Shown in pieces: positions 1-10,180 of a DNA stretch of 64,000 nt; the stretch's first letter is position 1; each line of letters starts with the position of its first letter. The position numbers were made by a program, and so were the translations under genes. Under the pieces are notes generated by a model. That model ran no database searches, was not told the DNA's origin, and was given only the letters and a program-made list of their open reading frames with translations. Source of the stretch: Portunus trituberculatus (lineage: Eukaryota > Arthropoda > Malacostraca > Decapoda > Portunidae); NCBI RefSeq assembly GCF_017591435.1, contig NC_059283.1, positions 9,206,840-9,270,839 of the forward strand, in the 5' to 3' direction.

Positions 1-2035
1 GGCTCACAAACGGTTCCGTAGCCATCCAACTGCTGAAACTCATGCCCTATATATTTCTGCCCGTAATCATGCCAAATCTATTCTCCAACTTACTAAAAAC
101 TCTTTCATCAATAGAAAATGTCAAAGTCTTTCCAATTCTAACTCCTCTCGAGATTTCTGGCATCTAGCCAATAATATCTCTAACAACTTTACTTCTTCGT
201 CTTTCCTCCTTTACTTCATCCAGATGGCTCTACAGCTGTCTCTTCTTTTCTAAAGCTGAACTCTTCGCTCAAACCTTTGCTACCAACTCAACTTTGGATG
301 ATTCTGGGCATATTCCTCCTACTCCTCCACCCTCTGACTACTTCATCCCTAAAATTAAAATTCTTTATAAAGACGTTTTCCTGGCCCTCTCTGGCCTTGA
401 TTCTCGGAAGGCTTACGGTCCGGATGGAGTCCCTCCTGTTGTTCTCAAAAACTGTGCTTCCGAACTCGCTCACTGCCTGGTCAAACTCTTTCATCTGTGT
501 CTCTCTACTTCTATTTATCCTTCTTGCTGGAAGTTTGCTCACATTCAACCTGTCCCTAAAAAAGGTGACCACTCCAATCCTTCTAACTACCGCCCTATAG
601 CTTTGATTTCCTGCCTTTCTAAAGCCTTTGAGTCTATCCTTAATAGGAAGATAATGAGGCATCTATCAGCTCACAACCTTCTCTCTGATTGCCAGTATGG
701 TTTCCGTAAAGGCAGATCTACTGGTGATCTTCTTACTTTCCTAACTGAATCTTGGTCATCCTCTTTTAGGGACTTCGGTGAAACCTTTGCTGTCGGCCTT
801 GACATATCGAAAGCCTTCGATAGAGTCTGGCACAAATCTTTAATTTCTAAACTACCCTCCTACGGATTCTATCCTTCTCTCTGTACCTTCATCTCCAGTT
901 TCCTTTCCGATCGTTCTATTGCTGCTGTAGTAGACGGTCACTGTTCTTCCCTAAAACTATCAACAGTGGTGTTCCACAGGGTTCTGTCCTATCACCCACT
1001 CTCTTTCTATTATTCATCAATGATCTCCTAAATCTGACTCAATGCCCTATCCACTCCTATGCTGATGATACCACCTTGCATTATTCAACAGCGTTCAACA
1101 GACGCCCAACCCAACAACAATTAAATGACTCAAGGCGAGATGCTATAGGACGCCTAACTTCTGATCTTTCACTTGTTTCTGATTGGGGCAGAGAAAACCT
1201 GGTTTTGTTCAATGCCTCAAAAACTCAATTTCTACAACTATCTACTCGACATAACCTTCCAGACAACTATCCTCTCTTCTTCAATAACACTCAACTTCCC
1301 TCTCCTCTACATTAAACACACTCGGTCTATCCTTCACTAAAAATCTAAACTGGAAATTTCACATCTCTACTCTTGCTAAATCAGCTTCCAAGAAGTTAGG
1401 TGTCCTGTGGCGTCTTCGTCCATTTTCTCTCCTCCCAGCTGCTTGCTCTGTACAGGGGCCTTATCCGCCCGTGTATGGAGTATGGCTCTCATGTCTGGGG
1501 GGGATCCACACACACAGCTTTACTAAACAAGGTGGAATCTAAAGCTTTTCGTCTTATCAACTCTTCTCCTCTAACTGACTGTCTTGATTCTTTAAGTCAC
1601 CGCCGCAATGTTGCATCTTTATCTGTCTTCTACCGCTGTTTTCATGCTGTCTGCTCTTCTGAACTTGCTAACTGCATGCCTTCCCCCCTCCTGCGGCCTC
1701 GCTGCACAAGACTCTCTACTTCTCATCCCTATTCTGTCCATCTTCCTAATGCAAGAGTTAACCAGTATCTTCACTCCTTCATTCCCTACACTGGTAAACT
1801 CTGGAACTCTCTACCTGTGTCTGTATTTCCACCTGCCTATGACTTAAACTCTTTCAAAAGAGGAGTGTCAAGACACCTTACGTTAACTGCACCCTCCTTT
1901 TAGATTTTTTTGTTTTTTCTCTTTCTCCTACTTTCCTCTTAACAGGGCCTGGCAACCAGCGGGATTTTTTTTTTTCCAACACTTTGTTTTCCCTTGGCCA
2001 GTGCCCTTGTAATGTAAAAAAAAAAAAAAAAAAAA
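1..2035 (+). mobile_element. Jockey-like LINE, 5'-truncated, with poly(A) tail
   Basis: A non-LTR retrotransposon copy enters from the left edge and ends in a 20-bp A run at 2016-2035. Its 3' UTR and RT are closely shared with the minus-strand copy at 32761-36077 and with the fragments at 5802, 8726, 11160, 13428, 58165 and 62310. Family placement as Jockey-like is by protein pattern, without a phylogeny. Confidence 0.85.
294..1903 (+). pseudogene. Jockey-like reverse transcriptase, frameshifted
   Basis: Broken RT of the LINE. The fingers block KAYGPDGVPP is near codon 40 of the first open segment (294-1031), followed by NYRPIAL and a catalytic DISKAFDRVWH block. A frameshift near 960 moves the GVPQG block into another frame, and the catalytic Tyr-Ala-Asp-Asp is at 1058-1069. 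The thumb and C-terminal segment continues in 1076-1315 and 1400-1903, ending in a family-typical stretch with LWNSLPVSVFPP. At least two frame changes make it non-functional. The endonuclease half lies outside the window. The order of motifs and the poly(A) tail leave little doubt about the RT identity. Confidence 0.85.
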
Positions 2036-4564
2036 GGCAGGTGTGCTGCGTGGAGACAGCTTGATGAGGAGGACCAATGGATGACAGCAGACAAAGAATA
2101 GAACAAACTAACCAGGCAAGTGAATGTGTGAAGTTTGGCTGTATGAATGTGAGAGGATGGGGTGTGGGGAAGTTTGAGGATGTATGCAGGGAACTTGAGG
2201 AGTGGAAGTTCGACGTAGTTGGGCTTACTGAGACTCACCTGAGAGGTGACGTGCGAATGGAGGAATGTGAGTATGTCATGATAGGGAAGGACCGTAGGAC
2301 ACAGGAGACACTGGGAGGAGGCGTAGCCTTACTCAACAAGAAAGGAAGAGGACTGAAAGTAGAGGAAATAGATGTGGGGAGGTGTGAAAGTAGTGAAGAT
2401 GTGATGGCAGTGAGATTAGAATGTAAGAATAAAGTTGGCAGAACAGAGAAGATGGTGGTGGTGGTAGTTTATATGACTGTTATGGGAGAAAGAGCTGACA
2501 GGGAGAATAGGAGGAAGTTTGATGTACTTAGAAGAATGGTGAGAGCATAAGGAGGAAAGAATGCTTGTTATGGGTGACATGAATGCACATCTAGGTTTAT
2601 TGGGTGAACGAATGAACAGGAACGGTGAAATGCTTGAAGAGTTTGTGGATGAAATGGAGTTTGAGAATCTGAATGTTACCTTGGCTGAGGGGCGAGTGAC
2701 TTGGAATGCAAGGGAGCATGAATCAGCGATTGACTACATGCTGGTGAATGGAAGAATGTGTGAGATTGTGTCACACATGTGGATAGATGAGGATGGTATG
2801 GTGGATATTGTGTCTGACCACAATATGCTGGTCATGGAGTGCCGGATGCAGAGTGAGAATGAAGTGAAAGTGGCAGGTAAGGAAAGGAGGTGGAGACTGA
2901 GAGATGTAGGGTGGGAGAACTTTCAGGTAGATCTGAGTGAGAGAAAGTGGGATGATAATGTAAGGGTACATGATGTGGAGCACCTGAATGAGAGACTGGT
3001 TGAGAATGTGCGGAGTGCTGCCGAGAATCAGATAGGGTATGTGAGAGTAGGCAGGAGAAAGAGAGTATGCAAACCATGGTGGAACAGTGAAATCAGAGAG
3101 GCCAGGAAGGAGCGCAAGAGAATGAGTAGACAGTGTAGATGGTTGAGAAAAAAAGAGACATGAAATCGATGTGGCAGAGAATGAGCACCTGAATGCATGG
3201 GAAGAATATGTGAAACAACAGAGACTCACAAAGCGAATGATAATGAAAGCTAAAGTGAAGTGTGAAAGGAGTGTGATTGAATCTTTAAGAGAGAAAGGCA
3301 TGGAAGATGGCCGTGAATGGTACAAGTTCATGAGAGGTGAGAATATGTCAGAGAATGTTGGTGTGGAGAGTCTGAAAGTGAATGGGGAAGTTATAACAGA
3401 GAAGAATAAGATCAGGGAGGCAATTAGACAGTTTTGGGAAGAGGTGGGTGGTGTAGGTGAAGTGTTTGGTGTGAGAGAAGGATGTGTGACTGGAGATGAA
3501 TGCAGATGAACTGAATGAGATAATCAGCAAGGAGGAGGTAGAGAGATGTGTGAAAAGGCAGAAAAATGGGAAGGCAGCAGGTTTAGACGGGATACCATAT
3601 GAGATGTATAAAAATGGTGGGGAGGTTGTTATTCACAGGATGACTGAGGTGTTTAACCAGGTGTGGGAGGAAGAGAGGGTGCCAAGAATGTGGAATGAAT
3701 GCAGGGTGACTCTGTTGCATAAGGGAGAACACAAGAGTAAGAATGAACTGAAGAACTATAGGCCAATTGCATTACTAAACACAGTAGGTAAAGTATTTAG
3801 TGGAGTGCTGAATGAGAGATTGTGTAAATGGATTGAGCGAGCTGGAGTGTTAGGTGAGGAACAGAATGGTTTCCGTGTGGACAGGAGGGCTGAGGATAAC
3901 TTGTTTGTGGTAAATGAAATGATTGAGAAAAAAAAGAAAGGAGGGAGGCAAATTGTATTTAGGTTTTTTGGATATAAAAAAAACTTATGATAGGGTGGAT
4001 AGAGAAATGCTAGTCAGAGTCTTAGGAAAGATTGGGTTGAGTGAAAAAATAATCAACATAGTGCATAGCATGTATGTTGACACCAAAGCTAAATACAGAC
4101 TAGGAGATATAGAGACAGACTGAATGAAGAGTGAGAGAGGAGTTAGGCAAGGATGTATTCTGTCACCAACCCTTTTCAGTTTGTATACAGAGGAGTTAGC
4201 AGCCAGATTGAGAAGAATGAATGCAGGAGTAAGAGTGGGAAATGAGAAGATAGGTGTGCTCCTTTATGCAGATGATGTGGTGGTCATGAGTGAGTCAGCA
4301 GTTGAGTTGCAGAGAATGCTAGATGTTGTGGATGGATATGGGAGAGACTTTGGAGTTAGGTTTTGTAGTGAGAAAAGTAAGGTGATGATAGTGAATAGGT
4401 CTGAGGATGAAAGCAATGCAGTATGGAAAATTGGAGAGAATGAGATGAATCAGGCATGAGAATATAAGTACTTGGGGATGTGAGTGAGTCCAAGTGGGTG
4501 TGAAAAGACAAAGAATGAAAAGTTAGGTTTAGTGAATCAGTGGGTAGGACGATTGGGGAGTGCA
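2036..4564 (+). mobile_element. RTE-like LINE, 3'-truncated
   Basis: This element begins directly after the poly(A) of the preceding LINE and carries an apurinic endonuclease followed by an RT in one orientation. It stops at a CATA microsatellite at 4567, before the end of the protein. The region is purine-rich on the + strand, unlike the pyrimidine-rich Jockey-like copy beside it. Confidence 0.75.
2077..4459 (+). pseudogene. RTE-like endonuclease and reverse transcriptase, broken
   Basis: The endonuclease half is visible as CMNVRG, VGLTETHLRG, LVMGDMNAHLG and the terminal SDHN motif, split by a frame change near 2550. The RT half shows GKAAGLDGIPYE, NYRPIALLNT, LDIKKTYDRVD and RQGCILSP, with the catalytic Tyr-Ala-Asp-Asp at 4265-4276. 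Further breaks fall near 3165, 3500 and 3970, with an in-frame stop at 4121-4123. Motif order EN then RT, and the single-ORF layout, fit an RTE-type LINE. Clade assignment is inference. Confidence 0.75.
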
Positions 4565-4566
4565 GC

Positions 4567-4595
4567 ATACATACATACATACATACATGCATACA
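4567..4595. repeat. (CATA)n microsatellite
   Basis: Short imperfect run of CATA units at the truncated end of the RTE-like copy and directly before the next TIR element. Confidence 0.85.
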
Positions 4596-5160
4596 CAGTA
4601 AAGTCCCGAGTTACGTCAAACTCGTAGTTACGTCAGTCCACTATAAGGCAATTTAAGATTAAAAAAAATTGAAAATTTATAAATTACCCGCCACACCGCC
4701 CGCCTCACGCTTGAATACAATAACACCCTGCCTCAGTTCCACCACACTGTTGCCTCTGGCAAGTGTTATCCTACTTCTGTGTTTACTGACTCAAGTTCTT
4801 AGTATTTTGCTCAATGGCACCAAAGAGAAAACTCCTTAGTGACAGCAGTGATGCTAAGAAAAGGAAAACCACTACGCTACAAGAAAAAAAGGACATAATT
4901 AAAAGACAGGAGAAGGGAGGCAGTAGCTGTGTGTGAGGGAGCGAAGAAGAAAATGGGATGCCCATTACCATGACAACGGGGAGGATGACGACCTTGAGGG
5001 CTCGTGCACCCATCACAACAATAACAACTCTGGAGCCTTCGCCTGGGCCACACGACACTTGCAGCTCACTTGCACCGTCTACGGTAATTCAAATTACGTA
5101 CAAAATCAACTTACGTCATGTTTCAGGAACGTAACTCTGACGTAAACCGAGACCTTACTG
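4596..5160. mobile_element. Tigger/pogo-like element with internal deletion
   Basis: Inverted ends start CAGTAAAGTCCCGAGTTACG on the left and, read in reverse complement, CAGTAAGGTCTCGGTTTACG on the right. The right end abuts TA. The same left terminus recurs at 36827, where a transposase C-terminal half is still present. Internal sequence keeps only the transposase N-terminus, so this is a deletion derivative. Confidence 0.75.
4814..4936 (+). pseudogene. Tigger transposase N-terminus (CENP-B-type HTH)
   Basis: Forty codons from ATG to an in-frame TGA. They read MAPKRKLLSDSS, then KKRKTTTLQEKKDIIKRQEKG, the usual start of a pogo/Tigger transposase: a basic leader followed by the first helix of the CENP-B-like DNA-binding domain. 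The frame stops before the helix-turn-helix is complete and nothing of the catalytic core follows, so it cannot encode an active protein. It links this deletion derivative to the C-terminal transposase fragment near 37440-38168, which has the same TIR. Length is too short for a normal gene call but the motif is distinctive. Confidence 0.65.
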
Positions 5161-5164
5161 TATG

Positions 5165-5801
<637 letters not shown>

Positions 5802-6071
5802 ATCTAGTAGTTTTCAGTGTCTCAAAAATTCCTCCATCAATTCCTCCATTTTTGAACTCAACACAACCTTCCAGACAACTATCCCTTCTTCAATGACACT
5901 CAACTATGTCCCTCCTCCACACTGAATATCCTCGGTCTGTCCTTTATTCATAATCGTAACTGGAAACTTCACATCTCATTTCTTGCTAAAACAGTTTCTA
6001 TGTAGTTAAACATTCTGAGGTGTCTCCACCACTTTTCTCGCTCCTCCAACTGCTAACTCTGTACAAGAGCC
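5802..6071 (+). mobile_element. Jockey-like LINE fragment, left half
   Basis: Matches the segment after the YADD block of the LINEs at 1-2035 and 32761-36077. It stops at GCC-TTA (6069-6074) and resumes as TTA-TCCGCCC at 13425, exactly as in the uninterrupted LINE copy near 1460-1470. The gap is the Harbinger element. Confidence 0.9.
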
Positions 6072-6074
6072 TTA

Positions 6075-6120
6075 AGGCGCGGTCACACGAGCGTTTTTTC
6101 CCGCAACTTTACGCCAGCAA
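6075..6120 (+). repeat. Harbinger left TIR
   Basis: Starts AGGCGCGGTCACACGAGCG and matches the reverse complement of 13379-13424 at about 40 of 46 positions. Preceded by TTA at 6072-6074. Confidence 0.93.
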
Positions 6121-6404
6121 CTACCAAAGTGACTGAAAGTTGTGTCTTTTGGCGAAACGATCATGTCCGTCTTAAAGTTGCAGCAACATAAAATCTTGGC
6201 TTCAAATCCAGACGCCAAAACATCACCTCATAATTTGTTTTGCTATTTAAATTTGAAATAAGCAAAGATTCATCAAGCAAGAGCCCAAACAAGCATGTAG
6301 ATAACGGCAAGTACCGAATTCAAGACCAGCCACAGTCGTAACTAGACCTGTGAGGGTGCCAAAACAACAACAGAAGAGGTGACTCCCAGACTGGCATCTT
6401 TACC

Positions 6405-8727
6405 ATGTTTTCTACTAAAATACCTTGCTCTAGGGGCTCTGAAGCCTCTCTCCTAGAGCTAGTAAGAGAGAGAAGATTTCTCTGGTGTCCCAGGGATCTG
6501 CTCTACCATAAAAACAAGTTGCGAGGTGAGGCATTTGAGGAAATCGCAGCTGCGCTAAGAGCAGAACATCCTGAACTCTCAACACTTACAGGAGGTAAGA
6601 TTTCTTGCTCTTCACTACTTAATACTTGAGTATCAATAAAATTTTCACAAAACGGGCAAACACCACATACATGCTGAGTGGACAGGTTACATACCCTACT
6701 TGACACTCTTAAAGATTTCATTAACCTAACCTTTCAGTAAAGCAAAAAATTAACTGCCTTGTGTGTCTAACTTAACCTAAGCTAACCTAACTTAGTCAAC
6801 CACTAATCTAAATCTTATTATTCATTTGCGACAAGATAATATGGGGTTACAAATACTCCTGACATTGTGACCTATATCCTGAGACACTTTATAATCATGT
6901 GTGATGTATTGATAGAAACGGCAAATTTACCAAATTTTGGAATAAATAAGTAAATATATGCTAGTCAGCTACTTTGGGATAGGTTATGTTAGATTAGGTT
7001 TTCAGCCCTGCATTGTTAGTTAAGTCAAACTTGCACGGCTCGGTTAGTCAGTCCAGTAGGATTAGGTTGGTCAGCTTCACAGAGGTAGATTAATTACACT
7101 TAGAATAGGTATATACCTAATTAGTTACCTAGTTGAGAATACTTTTTTTTCTCATTATTGTGATTTTTGGTTGGCAGATATTTCAAGTTCTTTGTAATTC
7201 TTTGCAGCGCAAGTACGGATGAAATTCAAAAACCTCCGGACGTACTTCATGAGGCAGTACCATGAAGTTCAGAGAGCCCCTAGTGGATCAGGAGAAGCCA
7301 TCAAGAAAAGTGGCCACTATTTGATTGTGCCACTTTTCTAATTGACTTTGGTTTAGGAAACCACAACAGAGGCAAGCTTTGAACTCCCTTCAGATATGGT
7401 TAGTTTTAATTTTTCAATTAATATAATTTCCTTGGCATAATTTAAATGAAATACACATTCACCAACAAGAGATATAAATTTACTATGCAACTGTTACATG
7501 CGTTGGCTGGATTTTTTTGGTCTTCAGTGGGTCTATTTATAACTTGAAAATTTTGCACTATTGCTTTAGCATTTTTTTTTTTTTTTCCCCATTGTGTCAA
7601 GTAAATATTAGGATGTCCTGTTGTGCAACGGATAGCATGCTTGGTTCACAACTGCGAGATCCTGGGGTGTATCACCAGGTGTAGCAGGAAAATTGTAGGG
7701 CGATTTTCCCTTAAAACCCTGGGTACTAGGTGTAAATCAGGAGTTGTGACCTGTTTCCTGGGAAAGTAAACTGTGGTAACCCAGTGTTCCATTGGCTCTG
7801 TGTCCCAGAGTAATGGATTCTATCCACCACAGGCTTAAAGACCTATGAGACAGGAGATGAGCGTCTGTGGTGAAGCGTAGCATAGTGCACACCCTCAACT
7901 TAACATTTACCAAGTAAATAATTCCAAAATTTTGCTATCTGTTTTCCTAAATCTACACAATGTTTTAAAGTTTCATCCTGGTGTTTAAGGGCCATATTTT
8001 GTTTTTATCAGCATTAATGACACCAGTCTTCTACTCTAGGAATTAAACCTATGATGATCCCTTTCAGCTGTAGTACTATACCATACTTTCCTTAACCTCT
8101 TCAGTATTTCACTTGTGTGGTATTCTCTTATTGGTCAATCCCTGCTTTCTTATGTTCAAGGTGGTGTTGACAGTTGGAGGGGAAAGTAGAGATACTACCA
8201 CCACAACTCTTCAAGAAGATCATGATGAATGCGAGATCCTCCCTGGTTGCAGCAGCTTATCATATTCATCTGTGGCCAGCTGTACTTCACCTTTACAGCA
8301 AAGCTCTATTCCTTCTGCAGTAGTTCATGTTCCTTCTCCATCACCAAACGTTCTTCCTTCTTCATCACCAAACATTCTTCCTTCTCCATCATCAATTTCT
8401 CTTCCTTCTCCATCATCAATTGCTCTTTCTTCTCCATCACCAATTTCTTATCCTTCATCTTTACACAGTAACTCACCCCTTGGGTGACCTCTCAAAAGAG
8501 GTAACAGTAAATCTAAAAATGAGGAAGCTATGAATAGCCTTGGTGATTACCTAGCCAAAAAGGGCAAGGTATCCCTTTTAGCTTCATCCATTGGCCAGAT
8601 GGTAGAAGCAACAGCAGATTTCATGCCAATGGATGTGCAGATAGAATTAATAGAAAAAATTGTTGGTGTCATTAAAGAAGTTAGAACTTCAATTGCTAGT
8701 AGGAAATATAATTCTTATAGCAACATT
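6405..8727 (+). pseudogene. Harbinger accessory MADF-type DNA-binding protein
   Basis: Likely partner protein of the transposase, the equivalent of the MADF or Myb-like second ORF of Harbingers. Exon 1 (6405-6594) reads LLELVRERRFLWCPRDLLYH and ends at a GTAAG donor. An acceptor at 7207 opens exon 2, which supplies MKFKNLRTYFMRQYHEV, the second half of the MADF fold. A frame change near 7310 follows, after which WPLFDCATFL appears in another frame. A further exon from about 8161 encodes an acidic and Ser/Thr segment, then five or so imperfect eight-residue repeats of the type LPSPSSIS from 24-nt units (8330-8460). A TGA near 8485-8487 interrupts it, and the same frame resumes with a helical C-terminus (SLGDYLAKKGKVSLLASS). 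Exon limits after exon 2 are uncertain. It is broken. Confidence 0.65.
7608..7910 (+). mobile_element. tRNA-derived SINE with target duplication
   Basis: Flanked by a 10-bp direct repeat CAAGTAAATA at 7598-7607 and 7911-7920. The head has a box-A-like TGTGCAACGG and an anticodon-loop-like TTCACAA (7644-7650); box B is degenerate. It lies in an intron of the accessory gene. Confidence 0.7.
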
Positions 8728-9218
8728 TTTTTTTTTTTTTTTTTTTTACATTACAAGGGCACTGGCCAAGGGAAAACAAAGTGTTGGAATAAAAAAATAT
8801 CCCGCTGGTTGCCAGGCCCTGTTAAGAGGAAAGTAGGAGAAAGAGAAAAAACAAAAAAATCTAAAAGGAGGGTCCAGTTAACGTAAGAGGTGTCTTGACA
8901 CTCCTCTTTTGAAAGAGTTTAAGTCATAGGCAGGTGGAAATACAGACACAGGTAGAGAGTTCCAGAGTTTACCAGTGTAGGGAATGAAGGAGTGAAGATA
9001 CTGGTTAACTCTTGCATTAGGAAGATGGACAGAATAGGGATGAGAAGAAGTAGAGAGTCTTGTGCAGCGAGGCCGCAGGAGGGGGGAAGGCATGCAGTTA
9101 GCAAGTTCAGAAGAGCAGACAGCATGAAAACAGCGGTAGAAGACAGATAAAGATGCAACATTGCGGCGGTGACTTAAAGAATCAAGACAGTCAGTTAGAG
9201 GAGAAGAGTTGATAAGAC
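8726..9218 (-). mobile_element. Jockey-like LINE 3' end, 5'-truncated
   Basis: Starts with a T run (8726-8747) and then matches the reverse complement of the LINE 3' end at about 1560-2015, including the ACATTACAAGGGCACTGGCC segment. It interrupts the tail of the Harbinger accessory gene. Confidence 0.92.
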
Positions 9219-9532
9219 TGATGGTTTTGTTTATCTTAGAAAATCCGGGTTAGGTAAGGAAATTACAAGAAAGTGTAATGCTATATTTATTTTTTTATAT
9301 GGATAAATATATTTTGGTTCATTTAAAACAGTGAGATCATTACCCTTATTCAAACTTAACAGTACACAAGCAATCCATTAAGAAGAAACTTGCAGAATGT
9401 AGTTTGTCCAAACATTTGCTTTCTTTATTCATGATTTCATGTACAATTATGAGATTTAAATTCAGCAGAACCACATTTTTTTTTTTTAATCAAGTCAAAC
9501 TGTATATCATGAAAAAAAAAAAAAAATTGGTA

Positions 9533-10017
9533 CAGTTGACCCTTATTTTGTACTCGGGTTAGGGACCGGAAAACACTGTGTAAATACAAAAATCCATGTA
9601 AAAATCTGAACCCATGGAAATACTGTAGGAGCAACCATATAGACCAATGACCAAAGTTACTGAATTCCATATAGAACAAAAAATGAGTAATTGATAAAGT
9701 TAAAGTTATATAAAGATATGTAAGAAAACAAATAGTAAACATAAATGAGAAAAGTAATGTATCAGTTTTGATGAAAACTATATTAGAGGTACATCACATT
9801 AGTGTTTAAACTGTAAAAAAATCATTGCTCTAGACTGAAAAGTATGGTAATAGGAAATCAAAATGTCTGGCAGCAATACTAAAAATGTTTTTTTCCCCTT
9901 ACGTAATTGATATTCAGCACAGAACAGGTGTATAATAAAAAAAATAAAATAAAAATGAAGAAATCATTGTAAATTCAAAACCGTGCAAAAAACAAAGGGT
10001 AAAATAAGGGTGTACTG
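9533..10017. mobile_element. Non-autonomous TIR element, TA-flanked (Tigger-like ends)
   Basis: Left end CAGTTGACCCTTATTTTGTA and right end, in reverse complement, CAGTACACCCTTATTTTACC. TA dinucleotides flank both ends (9531-9532 and 10018-10019). No coding content recognised. Confidence 0.82.
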
Positions 10018-10180
10018 TATTACAAGGAATACAATAAAAAAAGATACAATGCTAAGAAATCCTATTAATATCAAAGGAGACAGCAGTACCTGATGTAGTG
10101 GGTGCTGAGGTGAACAGACTGTGAGTGCGGGGGGAAAGGAAAGAAGGAATGGCTTATTACTTTCATTCCCCACACTTCTA

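Noticed and set aside
288..662. Antisense open frame over the first LINE reverse transcriptase
   Set aside because: Shadow of the + strand RT; no motif of its own.
6720..6800. Interstitial telomere repeat
   Set aside because: The CCTAA units are few, irregular and inside the Harbinger; there is no true tandem array. Kept only as a motif observation.
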